Numbered from the stretch's first letter, positions 1 through 7,715 are shown. The stretch: DNA of 64,000 nucleotides from Paracoccus sediminis (GCF_900188295.1 NZ_FZNM01000013.1:1-64000); one strand, 5' to 3'. Notes: generated from the sequence alone by a model not told the origin. Program-made: numbers and translations.

Positions 1-1
1 C

Positions 2-358
2 GGCGGTGACCGCCAGCGTAACCCACGGCCGCGCGGCTTGCGCTACGCCGAAGGCTCCGCGCGCGGCCTCCTACACCACGTGCTGGGACACTATCGGGAA
101 GCCCAACGGCACCTGGCCTATTGGACCTTGCAGCCGATGGCCGCGCTGCTGGCCGAGGAAGCGACGAACAAGCTGGGACAGCCGGTCGAGATCGACACGC
201 TGCGGCCCTTGCAAGCCTTCGATGTATCGGGCCGGGCGCGGGCGCTGGCGACGATTGTTCAGGCCCTGGCGCAGGCCAAAGAAGGCGGCTTGTCGCCGTC
301 CGAACTGAACGACGCGCTGACATTGGTGAACTGGGGGGCGAACGATGGAGCCGTTTGA
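2..358 (+). CDS. C-terminal fragment of an unidentified, possibly phage structural (portal-like) protein
   Basis: The reading frame is open from the left edge, so the start lies outside the window and 118 residues are visible. The sequence is mainly helical, with an Arg/Pro-rich start and a run of amphipathic segments ending in VNWGANDGAV. It lacks catalytic motifs I can name. The tone resembles the C-terminal helical part of phage portal proteins, but this is an impression and not a firm family match. The stop overlaps the start of the next small gene by 14 nt, a translational coupling typical of phage modules. Placement in an integrated element next to an integrase fits a prophage remnant. 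A TTG start at 38 is possible but unlikely, because coding character continues upstream. Confidence 0.45.
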   Translation, partial: GGDRQRNPRPRGLRYAEGSARGLLHHVLGHYREAQRHLAYWTLQPMAALLAEEATNKLGQPVEIDTLRPLQAFDVSGRARALATIVQALAQAKEGGLSPSELNDALTLVNWGANDGAV

Positions 359-524
359 CAGCGTGGCGAAAGCCGCGTCGGGCATGGCCCGGATGATGTG
401 GCGCGAGACGCACGATCAGCGCGATCCCGGCGTGACGGAAGCCGAGGTTTATCTGGAACTGGTGGCGCAATGCGTCCGCGCGCTGCGGGCCGAAAAGCCG
501 CCCTACGTGATGCGGATCCAGTGA
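345..524 (+). CDS. Small hypothetical protein, 59 aa, in phage-like operon
   Basis: The gene starts with ATG inside the end of the preceding gene and encodes 59 residues, with no recognised domain. It has a charged, helical composition (central RDPGVTEAEVYLELVAQC) and ends in YVMRIQ. The overlapping start argues for co-expression with the upstream gene. No function can be given; small head- or tail-associated proteins are common in this position in phage operons, but that is only context. Confidence 0.45.
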   Translation: MEPFDSVAKAASGMARMMWRETHDQRDPGVTEAEVYLELVAQCVRALRAEKPPYVMRIQ

Positions 525-673
525 CAGGGCAGGATGCGCCCGGCTTCCCTTATGGGCATGGGCCGAAGCATCCCCTTTAGTCGGCGAGTGGGCAAACCCC
601 GACACGGCGCGGCCCCTTTCCTCCTTGGGGGCGTGGCGCAGGCAGTCACGGTTTAAAGCCGGGGACTGTCACG

Positions 674-698
674 GGCCGGGGGGCAGTGCTTCCCGGCC
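674..698 (+). terminator. Hairpin downstream of the phage-like genes
   Basis: Arms GGCCGGG and CCCGGCC flank an 11-nt loop and are followed by TTTGCTT. It lies in the gap 525-729 between the + strand phage-like genes and the convergent toxin gene, so it probably stops the + strand transcript. The loop is long and the T-tract poor. Nothing else convincing was seen in 525-729; a 40-codon frame at 534-656 has no supporting signal. Confidence 0.35.
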
Positions 699-729
699 TT
701 TGCTTCCGCGCGCGTGGATGCGCCCCGGA

Positions 730-927
730 TCAAAACTGCTTGGGTAAGCCTGCCTGCTTCAAGGTCGCGTTGGCGGTGTGGCGTGATTTGCAGCCGTGAT
801 CTACGGTGAAGTGGACGCCGGAAAGCGGGCTGAACCAGATTTCATGATCGCCCTTGCCTGCCCGGACATAGGCGCAGCCCGCCGCCTTCAATGCCTCGAC
901 CAATTCGCGGTAATAGCCCTTGACCAT
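730..927 (-). CDS. hicA: HicA-type mRNA interferase toxin
   Basis: This 65-residue protein has the double-stranded-RNA-binding-like fold signature of the HicA/YcfA family: an N-terminal helix (ELVEALKAAGC), then GKGDHEIWF carrying the expected catalytic histidine, and the C-terminal SRHTANATLKQAGL recognition helix. HicA toxins cleave mRNA and are neutralised by a partner antitoxin. Here the gene sits 3 nt after the DUF1902 gene, so antitoxin comes first and toxin second, the reverse of the canonical hicAB order. It is likely to stabilise the integrated element. The length is normal for the family (about 60-80 aa) and the catalytic His is kept, so the toxin looks intact. Confidence 0.85.
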   Translation of the reverse strand: MVKGYYRELVEALKAAGCAYVRAGKGDHEIWFSPLSGVHFTVDHGCKSRHTANATLKQAGLPKQF

Positions 928-930
928 AGT

Positions 931-1170
931 TCAGGCGTGGGCGGTCTTCAGCAATTCCTGGGTCATCAGATGCACCGGGATCTGATCCCCCTCATGGGCA
1001 AACCCGTTCAGTTCCACAAGATCATAGAGTGCAGCCATGACCTTTTCGTGCAGCTTATCAAGGCTGCTTGCCTCGATAGCAAGACCGGCCACATCGTCGG
1101 TGGTGGCGACCCAGACGCCAGCGTCCTGATCCCACCCGATACGGACCTTGATCGGAGATTGTTCGGTCAT
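931..1170 (-). CDS. HicB-like (DUF1902) antitoxin
   Basis: The protein has 79 residues. The KVRIGWDQDAGVWVATTDDVAGLAIEASSLDKLHEKV block is the HicB-fold/DUF1902 pattern of a partial RNase H-like domain that binds HicA. The ATG at 1170 was chosen because a GAGGG sequence lies just upstream; ATG at 1182 and a TTG at 1203 are alternatives and would add 4 or 11 residues. It is upstream of and tightly coupled to the toxin gene. No separate DNA-binding domain is visible, unlike longer HicB proteins, so autoregulation may need another factor such as the nearby ribbon-helix-helix proteins. The antitoxin role is inferred from family and context. Confidence 0.75.
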   Translation of the reverse strand: MTEQSPIKVRIGWDQDAGVWVATTDDVAGLAIEASSLDKLHEKVMAALYDLVELNGFAHEGDQIPVHLMTQELLKTAHA

Positions 1171-1283
1171 CGGCACCCTCATGCTACCGCGATGATATAG
1201 CAATCTGACATCAAACTCTCAAGAACAGGTTGAGGTTGCGGACGTTGCAAGGCGCTGACGCTCTGCGCGGGGGGAACGCTGAC

Positions 1284-1317
1284 GCTTCCCAAGCGGCAAA
1301 TTTGCCGCTTGGGAAGC
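1284..1317. repeat. Perfect 34-bp palindrome without loop
   Basis: Two 17-bp arms meet at the centre of AAATTT with no spacer. Left arm begins GCTTCCCAAGCGG and the right arm is its exact complement. A second hairpin (GCGCTCC at 1322-1328, GGAGCGC at 1341-1347) follows directly. It lies in the 215-nt gap between the RHH gene (ending at 1386 on the minus strand) and the antitoxin. It may be a strong terminator of the minus-strand RHH transcript or a recombinase or replication site; no T-tract follows, so a plain intrinsic terminator is not certain. Confidence 0.7.
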
Positions 1318-1385
1318 CTGGGCGCTCCACGCGCACGCGGGGAGCGCTTTCCAACGTTGCCGTCCCCAACCATTCGCCCGCACGC

Positions 1386-1679
1386 TTAGAATCCCCCCTC
1401 ATGAACGACCTTCATCATCATGTTCCAAAGCTGGTCCTTCTGATCTTCGGTTAGATCAGACGAATACAGGGCATCGCGTGTTGAACGGAGTGCCTCCTCG
1501 ATTTGGGCTTCGCTTGCCGTGATAAGCGGGGGAAAAGCATCCTCAAGCGTGGCAATAATTTCCGCGTTCATGCTTCGGTTATTTGCCTCGGCAACGCTCT
1601 TGATCCGGTTCCGCATCCCCTCGGGAAGCCGAAGCATAAACTTGTCGCTTTCTCGTCCAATTGGACCGGCCACAATCAT
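1386..1679 (-). CDS. Arc-type ribbon-helix-helix DNA-binding protein
   Basis: This 97-residue protein carries an Arc-like ribbon-helix-helix domain at about residues 11-45: a beta strand KFMLRLPEGM followed by helices ending RSMNAEIIATLEDAF. The MNAEI segment is characteristic of Arc/MetJ-type regulators. The C-terminal half is acidic and helical and may mediate oligomerisation. ATG at 1679 was preferred over the GTG one codon upstream. It is transcribed divergently from a second, smaller RHH gene at 1775. The shared 95-bp gap holds three GTCACGGTG sites, so it very likely represses itself and/or the divergent gene. It is a maintenance or lysogeny-type regulator of the element by inference. 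Confidence 0.8.
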   Translation of the reverse strand: MIVAGPIGRESDKFMLRLPEGMRNRIKSVAEANNRSMNAEIIATLEDAFPPLITASEAQIEEALRSTRDALYSSDLTEDQKDQLWNMMMKVVHEGGF

Positions 1680-1694
1680 CACCCTTATCTTTGT

Positions 1695-1758
1695 GGCACC
1701 GTGACACTACATCGTGCTTGACTGCAATGGCGTCACGGTGCCATATGATGTCACGGTG
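1695..1758. promoter_or_regulatory. Divergent promoter region with three GTCACGGTG operator half-sites
   Basis: The 9-mer GTCACGGTG occurs inverted at 1697-1705 and directly at 1732-1740 and 1750-1758. The first two extend to an 11-bp inverted repeat (GGCACCGTGAC at 1695-1705, GTCACGGTGCC at 1732-1742). A -35-like TTGACT (1718-1723) and a -10-like CATATG/TATGAT (1742-1749) lie among them and would drive the + strand RHH gene. This is the layout expected for RHH repressors, which bind short repeated subsites cooperatively. Confidence 0.65.
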
Positions 1759-1774
1759 ACTTAAAGAGGTTGCT

Positions 1775-1927
1775 ATGACCGACCGGAAGTCCGTGCAGCT
1801 TCGGCTGCCGACCGACCTGAAGGCGTGGATCGCGGCGCAAGCCGAGCAAAACGCTTCCAGCCAGAATTCTGAAATCTTGCGCGCCGTCCGCGAACGGATG
1901 GAACGTCAAGAGGCCGCAACGGCTTGA
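1775..1927 (+). CDS. Small Arc-type ribbon-helix-helix protein, 50 aa
   Basis: The gene encodes only 50 residues, essentially one RHH domain: strand KSVQLRLPTDL, helix KAWIAAQAEQNASS, then QNSEILRAVRERMERQ. It has a good ribosome-binding site (AAAGAGG) six bases before the ATG. It faces the longer RHH gene across a repeat-rich operator region and is followed after 18 nt by a 147-aa hypothetical gene, so these two are probably co-transcribed. A Cro/Arc-like switch between the two RHH proteins is an inference from the divergent layout. The specific target is not known beyond the adjacent repeats. Confidence 0.75.
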   Translation: MTDRKSVQLRLPTDLKAWIAAQAEQNASSQNSEILRAVRERMERQEAATA

Positions 1928-1945
1928 ACCCTGGGAGAAACGCTT

Positions 1946-2389
1946 ATGACGATTGCTCAACGCGCTTGCGCGACCGATACCGCTCGTCCTGTCACAATGT
2001 GGGAAAATGAAGCGGTCAAGGGCATGGCCCTGTCCTGCGACAAGATCCATGAGAACAACATGGATGAAATTGCCGCCCTTCGCGCGCGGCAGGCCAAATA
2101 CGAGGCCAGCTTGCCGGTGGATCCTCGCGACGTGATCAAGGCCGTGCAGGACATGATGCAACCCAAGAGCGAAACCTATCCTGATCGTTTCGAGGAATCA
2201 CTGCACCTGTCCCATGCTCTGCGGCCCATGATCGAAATGCTGGATCTTTCGCACCCTGGCCCTGATCGGGACGCGCTCTTGTGGATTACCGACAGAATCA
2301 TGTTCGGTCTAGAGGATGTGCAGCGCAACCTTGACCGGATCGGCGACATTCTGGGCAATCCGGCCCGCGTAAAGCGTCAGGCCGCTTGA
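1946..2389 (+). CDS. Hypothetical protein, 147 aa
   Basis: I do not recognise this protein. It is soluble, without signal peptide or membrane segments, and is acidic and largely helical, with a Met/His-containing middle (KGMALSCDKIHENNMDEIAALRARQ) and a C-terminal helical hairpin (RIMFGLEDVQRNLDRIGDIL). A GGGAG ribosome-binding sequence precedes the ATG. It lies 18 nt after the small RHH gene and 95 nt before the winged-helix gene, inside the integrated element. It is probably an accessory phage or island protein; no catalytic residues stand out. Confidence 0.55.
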   Translation: MTIAQRACATDTARPVTMWENEAVKGMALSCDKIHENNMDEIAALRARQAKYEASLPVDPRDVIKAVQDMMQPKSETYPDRFEESLHLSHALRPMIEMLDLSHPGPDRDALLWITDRIMFGLEDVQRNLDRIGDILGNPARVKRQAA

Positions 2390-2484
2390 TGCAGATCGCC
2401 CCCGGCTGGAAAAGTGAGCGGGGGCTTTCCGCGCAACGCACATTTAGGCTTGCGGCGAGTCTAACCGTGTGCTACTCATTAAGT

Positions 2485-3162
2485 ATGAAACACAGCGCAT
2501 TCACTCATATCGTCGCCAAAAGCTGCCGCATCCCTGAGAAAACGGTAGCGATATTCGTGCGCAATTTGAAAGAGGCGGGCTTGGTGACCTCGGGCGCGCG
2601 TGGTGTCAATGCACCCGAAATGACGGTGATGGATCTTACGCGCACGCTCATTGCCCTATGTGCGACAGATCGTCCTTCTGATGCGGTGTCTGCTTTGAAC
2701 AGATACCGTGCCGCAACCTGTGGATTTGCAGCCAAGGCAGAACTGGATGGCAAGCAGATAGAGATTGGGGAGATTGGTGAAACCTTCGAGGATCACCTAT
2801 GCAACCTGCTATCTGCCCACTTTAATGTTCTTCGCAAATCCGGTGGAAGCATCGAGGTATTCCAGAACATACCTGCGGCAATCATTCGGGTTTTCGGAGG
2901 AACGGTATATTTTCAAAGCACTCTGACCGACGACGAGCAGAACAATAGCTGGATAGAAGATCGTAATGGCAGCCCTTATCCGGTTGTTCGAGGCATTGCG
3001 GCGGTTCGCAGTATTTCCGCGTCCGATCTCCGCGAGATGGCTATTCTCTTCTTTCTGGAACGCGAAGACGGCACAACCTGGGAAGATATGGTGGCCAGTG
3101 GAAACGCGGCAGAGATCGCAGCCCGGCATGTCTTCGGTGTTGGGCAGGAGGACAAAAGCTGA
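2485..3162 (+). CDS. Winged-helix-like accessory protein, 225 aa
   Basis: The N-terminal 60 residues look like a winged helix-turn-helix: FTHIVAKSCRIPEKTVAIFVRNLKEAGLVTSGARG matches the recognition helix and wing pattern. The rest (about residues 60-225) is alpha/beta with no known domain that I can name. ATG 2485 was chosen over an in-frame ATG near 2386 because the coding-like domain starts there; no clear ribosome-binding site precedes it, so translation may be leaderless or the start may be earlier. Its stop overlaps the next ATG by one base (ATGA-type overlap), coupling it to the 55-aa gene and then the integrase. A role in control of the element is inferred from position. Confidence 0.6.
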   Translation: MKHSAFTHIVAKSCRIPEKTVAIFVRNLKEAGLVTSGARGVNAPEMTVMDLTRTLIALCATDRPSDAVSALNRYRAATCGFAAKAELDGKQIEIGEIGETFEDHLCNLLSAHFNVLRKSGGSIEVFQNIPAAIIRVFGGTVYFQSTLTDDEQNNSWIEDRNGSPYPVVRGIAAVRSISASDLREMAILFFLEREDGTTWEDMVASGNAAEIAARHVFGVGQEDKS

Positions 3163-3329
3163 TGTCTCACCCTCGTGCCACCTTCAAACAAGTCGATGTG
3201 ACGCGTGCCGCGAAGGGCGTGGTTGCTGCCGGGCTGCGGGTTGGACGGGTGGAGATCGACCGTGAAGGCAAGATTGTCGTCTTGGTAGGCGACGCTTCCA
3301 CTCAAGCCGAAAAGAACGATTGGGATTGA
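3162..3329 (+). CDS. Small hypothetical protein (55 aa) directly upstream of the integrase
   Basis: The ATG shares a base with the stop of the preceding gene and the stop lies 2 nt before the integrase ATG, so three genes form one translationally coupled unit. The product is short and basic at the start, then a beta-rich stretch (LRVGRVEIDREGKIVVLVG) followed by a charged tail. Proteins of this size and look often sit immediately before tyrosine integrases in alphaproteobacterial islands. An excisionase-like role is conceivable, but no HTH motif is visible and I do not assign one. Confidence 0.6.
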   Translation: MSHPRATFKQVDVTRAAKGVVAAGLRVGRVEIDREGKIVVLVGDASTQAEKNDWD

Positions 3330-3331
3330 GG

Positions 3332-4435
3332 ATGAAGAAGGCTGATCGTTTCCCCTTCGCAAAATCCTACACCGACCGTCACAGCAAGCGCCGCTGGCGA
3401 TTTCGCCATAAGGGTGTGACTGCCGAACTAGGAACCGAATGGGGCAGCGAAGAATTCTGCCGTCGCTATGCCGAAGCTGTCAACGGTCACGCTAAAAGCG
3501 GGGCAGGGGCCGACCGAACCGTTCCGGGCACCCTAAACGCCTTAGCCGTGCAATTTTATAAGCTGCATCTGCCCACAGTCGCAGAAAGCACAGCGGCAGA
3601 TTACCGCGCCCTCATCGACGCTTTGCGCGTCCAGCATGGGCACAAACGTGTGTCCCAAATGGCACGGCGGCATGTCATTGCGATCAAGGCCGACATGGCT
3701 GCCACACCACAGCAAGCCAACAAGACCCTGAAACGCCTTTCGCAGATGATGGAACTGGCGAAAGACCTGGAATGGCGCACTGACAATCCCGTTGACGGCG
3801 TGAAGCTATATCCGACGAACGCCGGAGGCTTCCACACCTGGGACGAAGGCGAGATCGCCCGGTTCTATGAAGTGCATGAAATCGGAACCCCGGCGCACCT
3901 TGCCATGACGTTGATGCTCTATACCGGCGCGGCAAAGTGTGATGCGGTAAAGATGGGTCGCGGCAATGTCCGTGACGGACGGCTGATCTATAGACGCAAC
4001 AAGACGCGGCGCAATCCCGAGGGGATCGAGGTCAACATTCCAATCCACCCCTACCTTGCCGAGACATTGGCGCGTGTCCCGTCCGATGCCTTCACCTTTC
4101 TGCAAACTGAAAATGGCCTGTCGCGGTCGGTGAAGGGCTTGGGATCATCTATGCGGAAATGGTGTGACAAGGCTGGCCTGTCGCTTTGCAGTTCGCACGG
4201 GCTGCGCAAGGCGATCTGCCGTCGCATCGCGGAAGCCGGAGGAACGGCTTTCCAGATCATGTCCGTGAGCGGGCATATCAGCCTGAAAGAGGCGCAGAAA
4301 TATTGCGAGGAGTTTGGCCGCAAGGCGCTGGCCGACTCTGCCATCGCAAGCCTTCCCAGCGGGGCGAATGGGGAACAGAAATTGACGAACCACCCCGCAA
4401 GGTTCGTCAAAAAATCTGCTAAGGATTTGAAATGA
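3332..4435 (+). CDS. Tyrosine recombinase (integrase) of the left element
   Basis: This 367-residue site-specific recombinase has an N-terminal arm-binding and core-binding region (to about residue 165) and a C-terminal catalytic domain. The HxxR box appears as HGLRKA, the second histidine as SGHIS and the nucleophilic tyrosine in EAQKYCEEF; the beta-hairpin lysine lies in RRNKTRR. The box that normally holds the first catalytic arginine reads LYTGAAKCDAV, with Lys where related proteins have Arg, so activity is uncertain. The gene ends 20 nt from the 3' end of a tRNA gene, as expected for an element inserted at that tRNA. ATG 3332 was preferred to TTG 3320. Confidence 0.9.
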   Translation: MKKADRFPFAKSYTDRHSKRRWRFRHKGVTAELGTEWGSEEFCRRYAEAVNGHAKSGAGADRTVPGTLNALAVQFYKLHLPTVAESTAADYRALIDALRVQHGHKRVSQMARRHVIAIKADMAATPQQANKTLKRLSQMMELAKDLEWRTDNPVDGVKLYPTNAGGFHTWDEGEIARFYEVHEIGTPAHLAMTLMLYTGAAKCDAVKMGRGNVRDGRLIYRRNKTRRNPEGIEVNIPIHPYLAETLARVPSDAFTFLQTENGLSRSVKGLGSSMRKWCDKAGLSLCSSHGLRKAICRRIAEAGGTAFQIMSVSGHISLKEAQKYCEEFGRKALADSAIASLPSGANGEQKLTNHPARFVKKSAKDLK

Positions 4436-4454
4436 CTTACCAAAACAAGGCATT

Positions 4455-4530
4455 TGGTAGGCCCGGAGGGACTCGAACCCCCAACCAAGGCGTTATGAGC
4501 GCCCTGCTCTGACCATTGAGCTACAGGCCC
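4455..4530 (-). tRNA. tRNA with CAT anticodon (tRNA-Ile2 or elongator tRNA-Met)
   Basis: The minus strand reads GGGCCTGTAGCTCAATGG for the acceptor and D arm, an anticodon loop CTCATAA (anticodon CAT), a T arm GGGGGTTCGAGTCCCTC and an encoded ACCA end. The 76-nt cloverleaf is complete. The CTTGGTT after the anticodon arm resembles tRNA-Ile2, whose C34 is modified to lysidine; elongator Met cannot be excluded by eye. The 3' end faces the integrase gene, so it is the likely attachment site of the left element. The other attachment copy would lie outside the window. Confidence 0.93.
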
Positions 4531-4640
4531 GCAGCGGTTTCCCGGTTAATCGCAGGGCGGCTTTCGGTCAAGCGCCGATCGCCGTTGCCTCCGTGTGACG
4601 CCTGCGCTATCGGGGGCGCAGCATTCAGCCGGGGGCCGTC

Positions 4641-5681
4641 ATGACCACGAACGGGATCAGCTATCGCGACGCGGGGGTCGATATCGACGCGGGCAATGCG
4701 CTTGTCGAACGCATCAAGCCCGCCGCCGCCGCGACCGCGCGGCCCGGCGTGATGGATGCGCTGGGCGGGTTCGGCGCGCTGTTCGACCCGCGTGCGGCGG
4801 GCTATGACGATCCGGTCCTGGTCGCGGCGACGGATGGCGTGGGCACCAAGCTGCGCATCGCCATCGACACCGGGCATCTGGACGGCATCGGTCAGGATCT
4901 GGTGGCGATGTGCGTCAACGATCTGGTCTGCCAGGGCGCGGAACCGCTGTTCTTTCTGGACTATTTCGCGACCGGCAAGCTGTCGGTGGACGAGGGCGCA
5001 CGGGTCGTCGAAAGCATCGCGTGGGCGTGCCGCGCCGCTGGCTGCGCCCTGATCGGCGGCGAGACGGCCGAGATGCCGGGCATGTATCACGACGGCGACT
5101 TCGATCTGGCCGGTTTCGCGGTCGGCGCGATGCGGCGTGGCGCGGCATTGCCCGCCGGTGTGGTGGCGGGGGACGTGCTGCTGGGCCTGGCGTCGGACGG
5201 GGTGCATTCCAACGGCTATTCGCTGGTGCGCAAGATCGCGGATCACGCGGGCCGGGGCTGGGACGCGGCCTCGCCCTTTGGCGACGGGAACCTAGGCGCG
5301 GCGCTGCTGACGCCCACGCGGCTTTATGTGAAACCCGCGCTGGCCGCGATCCGCGCGGGCGGGGTCCACGCCCTGGCCCATATCACCGGCGGCGGCATCA
5401 CCGAAAACCTGCCGCGCGTGCTGCCCAAGGATCTGGGCGCAGACATCGACCTGTCGTCCTGGCCCCTGCCGCCGGTCTTCCGCTGGCTGGCCGAGGCGGG
5501 CGGGATCGGTCAGGCCGAGATGCTCAAGACCTTCAACAGCGGCATCGGCATGATCCTGTCGGTCGCCGCCGACCGGGCCGATGCGCTGACCGACCTGCTG
5601 GCCGGGCAGGGCGAGACGGTCCACAGGCTGGGCCGCGTGACAGCGGGGCCTGGCGTCCGCTACGGCGGGACGCTTGCGTGA
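4641..5681 (+). CDS. purM: Phosphoribosylformylglycinamidine cyclo-ligase (AIR synthetase)
   Basis: PurM closes the imidazole ring in de novo purine synthesis, converting FGAM to AIR with ATP. The 346-residue protein has the full family pattern: [13 protein letters not shown] near the start, [14 protein letters not shown] for nucleotide binding, the [21 protein letters not shown] core, [11 protein letters not shown] and a C-terminal [16 protein letters not shown]. The length is typical. The last codon overlaps the GTG start of purN by GTGA, so both enzymes are made from one transcript. The 110-nt gap before it follows the tRNA and holds no further gene. Confidence 0.97.
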   Translation: MTTNGISYRDAGVDIDAGNALVERIKPAAAATARPGVMDALGGFGALFDPRAAGYDDPVLVAATDGVGTKLRIAIDTGHLDGIGQDLVAMCVNDLVCQGAEPLFFLDYFATGKLSVDEGARVVESIAWACRAAGCALIGGETAEMPGMYHDGDFDLAGFAVGAMRRGAALPAGVVAGDVLLGLASDGVHSNGYSLVRKIADHAGRGWDAASPFGDGNLGAALLTPTRLYVKPALAAIRAGGVHALAHITGGGITENLPRVLPKDLGADIDLSSWPLPPVFRWLAEAGGIGQAEMLKTFNSGIGMILSVAADRADALTDLLAGQGETVHRLGRVTAGPGVRYGGTLA

Positions 5682-6268
5682 AGCGTGTCGCCATCCTGAT
5701 TTCGGGCGGCGGATCGAACATGGTGCGGCTGGTCGAGGACATGCAGAGGGGCGGCCATCCCGCAACGCCGGTGCTGGTCGCATCCAGCGACCCCGCAGCG
5801 GCGGGCCTTGCCAGGGCCGCGGCGCTGGGCGTTCCCACCGCCGCCGCGGATCATCGCGCCTACCGGGGCGACCGCGCCGCCTTCGAGGCGGCCTTGCTGG
5901 AACCCCTGCTGGACGCGCGCCCCGACATCCTGTGCCTTGCGGGCTTCATGCGCATCCTGACGCCCGCCTTCATCGACCGCTTCGCAGGCCGGATGCTCAA
6001 CATCCATCCATCCCTGTTGCCCAAATACCCCGGCCTGCACACCCACGCCCGCGCCATCGCGGCAGGCGACACCCAGGCAGGCGCCACGGTGCACGAGGTC
6101 ACGACCGATCTGGATGCAGGCCCGATCCTGGGCCAGGCGCGCGTCGCGGTGCTGCCGGACGACACCCCGGAAACGCTGGCCGCCCGCGTTCTGGACGGCG
6201 AACACCGGCTTTACCCGCTGATCCTGCGCCGTTTTGCGTCGGGTTCGCGCGAACGCTGCGACCTTTAG
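5678..6268 (+). CDS. purN: Phosphoribosylglycinamide formyltransferase (GAR transformylase)
   Basis: PurN transfers a formyl group from 10-formyl-THF to GAR in de novo purine synthesis. The 196-residue protein starts [15 protein letters not shown], a phosphate-binding loop, and contains the catalytic [12 protein letters not shown] and [13 protein letters not shown] motifs (Asn, His and Asp). Translation starts at GTG overlapping the purM stop, a conserved arrangement for this pair. The stop overlaps the end of the convergent ThiE-like gene by 4 nt, so no room is left for a separate terminator between them. Confidence 0.97.
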   Translation: MKRVAILISGGGSNMVRLVEDMQRGGHPATPVLVASSDPAAAGLARAAALGVPTAAADHRAYRGDRAAFEAALLEPLLDARPDILCLAGFMRILTPAFIDRFAGRMLNIHPSLLPKYPGLHTHARAIAAGDTQAGATVHEVTTDLDAGPILGQARVAVLPDDTPETLAARVLDGEHRLYPLILRRFASGSRERCDL

Positions 6269-6879
6269 CCCCACAGCGCGGCCAGTGCCGCCACCGGATC
6301 GTCGGCCGACCAGATTTCCGGCCCGATGGCGATGAAGTCGCTGACCGGGGACACCTGTTCAAGCAATGCGCGGGTGATCGCGCCTTCGGCCACGACCGGC
6401 ACCTCGATGGTTTCGGACCACCATTCGAACAGGTCCAGATCCACCGGATCGCCGCGATACAGGGCCGAGGCGCCGATGGGGCCGAAACTGACGTAATCGG
6501 CGCCCGCCTCGCCCGCGCTCATCCCGTCGTGGCGCGAAGTGCCGCAAAAGGTGCCGACGATGGCGTCCGCGCCCAATTCCTTGCGGGCATAGCGCACCGT
6601 TCGCGCCCCATCCGTCAGATGCACCCCATCCAGGCCATGCCGCTGGGCCAGGACCAGATGGTCGTCGATCACCACCGCCACGTCGCGGGCATGGGCGATT
6701 TCCCGCGCCAGATCGGCCAGGCGCCCCAGCTCGTCCTCCTCGGCGCCCGCGCGGATGCGCAGGCAGGCGACCGGAAAGGCGTCCATCACCGCCGAAAGCT
6801 GCGGCCCCAGGGTGGATGCCTGCGCGCCTGCGGGCGTCATCAGGTAAAGCTGCGGGGCGTCGGGGGCGGGGTCGGGCAT
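6265..6879 (-). CDS. Thiamine-phosphate synthase-like protein
   Basis: The 204-residue protein is a TIM-barrel of the ThiE/TenI group: LYLMTPAG at the first strand, VVIDDHLVLAQRHGLDGVHL, VGTFCGTSRHDGMSAGEAGADYVSFGPIG and a C-terminal AIGPEIWSADDP phosphate-binding segment. In classic ThiE the loop after FGPI is longer and the active-site strand reads NDR, whereas this copy has IDDH and a shortened loop. It could therefore be a divergent family member and not the main ThiE. The start is fixed by an AAGGAG site seven bases upstream. No thiamine riboswitch was seen in the short upstream gap. Confidence 0.8.
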   Translation of the reverse strand: MPDPAPDAPQLYLMTPAGAQASTLGPQLSAVMDAFPVACLRIRAGAEEDELGRLADLAREIAHARDVAVVIDDHLVLAQRHGLDGVHLTDGARTVRYARKELGADAIVGTFCGTSRHDGMSAGEAGADYVSFGPIGASALYRGDPVDLDLFEWWSETIEVPVVAEGAITRALLEQVSPVSDFIAIGPEIWSADDPVAALAALWG

Positions 6880-6948
6880 GGCGGATACTCCTTTATGCCG
6901 CAGATAGCGCAGCTTGCCGCCCGCCGCCAGACGGACTATCTGGCCCCC

Positions 6949-7677
6949 ATGCACAGCGAACGCCTGCCCGTCATCATCCTGGTCCGCCCGCAGATGGGCG
7001 AAAACATCGGCGCCGCCGCCCGCGCCATGCTGAATTTCGGCCTGACCGAGATGCGTCTGGTCGATCCCCGCGACGGTTGGCCCAACCCGCGCGCTGTGGC
7101 CATGGCGTCCGGCGCGGCGGGACAGGTGCTGGACCGCGCGCGGATCTATCCGACGCTGGCGCAGGCCATGGAGGGCATCGACCTGGCTTTTGCCACAACC
7201 GCGCGGGGCCGCGAACTGTCCAAGCCCGTCCACACCCCCGCCACCGCGATGGCGATGGCCCGCGCCCATGACGGGCGCTGCGCGATCATCTTCGGGCCGG
7301 AACGCACGGGCCTGGAAAACGACGACGTGGCCCGCGCCAACGCCATCGTGACGGTGCCGGTGAACCCGGATTTCCCGTCGCTGAACCTGGCCCAGGCGGT
7401 GCTGCTGATGGGTTACGAATACGGGCGCGATCTGCTGCCGCCCGAGCCGTCCCCCCACCATGCCCGCCCCGAGGCGATCCAGCCCGCCGACCGTGTGGAG
7501 ATCGAGAAGCTGGGCGATCATTTCGAGGAAAGGCTGTCCGAGGCAGGCTTTTTCTTTCCCGAAACCAAGGCCGCGTCCATGCGGCTGAACCTGCGCAACA
7601 TGTGGGCGCGGCTGGCGCTGACGCGCGGCGACGTGCGCATTCTGCACGGGATGCTGCGCCAGTTGACCCGGCGCTGA
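6949..7677 (+). CDS. TrmJ-like tRNA/rRNA 2'-O-methyltransferase (SpoU family)
   Basis: This SPOUT-class protein would methylate a ribose 2'-OH in RNA using S-adenosylmethionine. The motifs are clear: RPQMGENIGAAARAMLNFG (motif 1, with the catalytic Arg in the AAR segment), IIFGPERTGLEND (motif 2) and VPVNPDFPSLNLAQAVLLMGYE (motif 3, the trefoil knot). TrmJ-type enzymes modify position 32 of tRNAs; the C-terminal extension of about 80 residues fits this subgroup. ATG 6949 gives 242 aa. An in-frame ATG at 6895 would add 18 residues. It is divergent from the ThiE-like gene. Confidence 0.88.
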   Translation: MHSERLPVIILVRPQMGENIGAAARAMLNFGLTEMRLVDPRDGWPNPRAVAMASGAAGQVLDRARIYPTLAQAMEGIDLAFATTARGRELSKPVHTPATAMAMARAHDGRCAIIFGPERTGLENDDVARANAIVTVPVNPDFPSLNLAQAVLLMGYEYGRDLLPPEPSPHHARPEAIQPADRVEIEKLGDHFEERLSEAGFFFPETKAASMRLNLRNMWARLALTRGDVRILHGMLRQLTRR

Positions 7678-7715
7678 CCCCAACCTACCCTTTGCCCGAC
7701 CCCAAGGAGCACGCG

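Noticed and set aside
534..656. A 40-codon frame after the small phage-like gene
   Set aside because: Short, low-information translation with no start signal.
4910..5677. N-terminal extension of the frame that ends as PurN
   Set aside because: It lies inside purM in another frame; PurN homology begins at the GTG at 5678.
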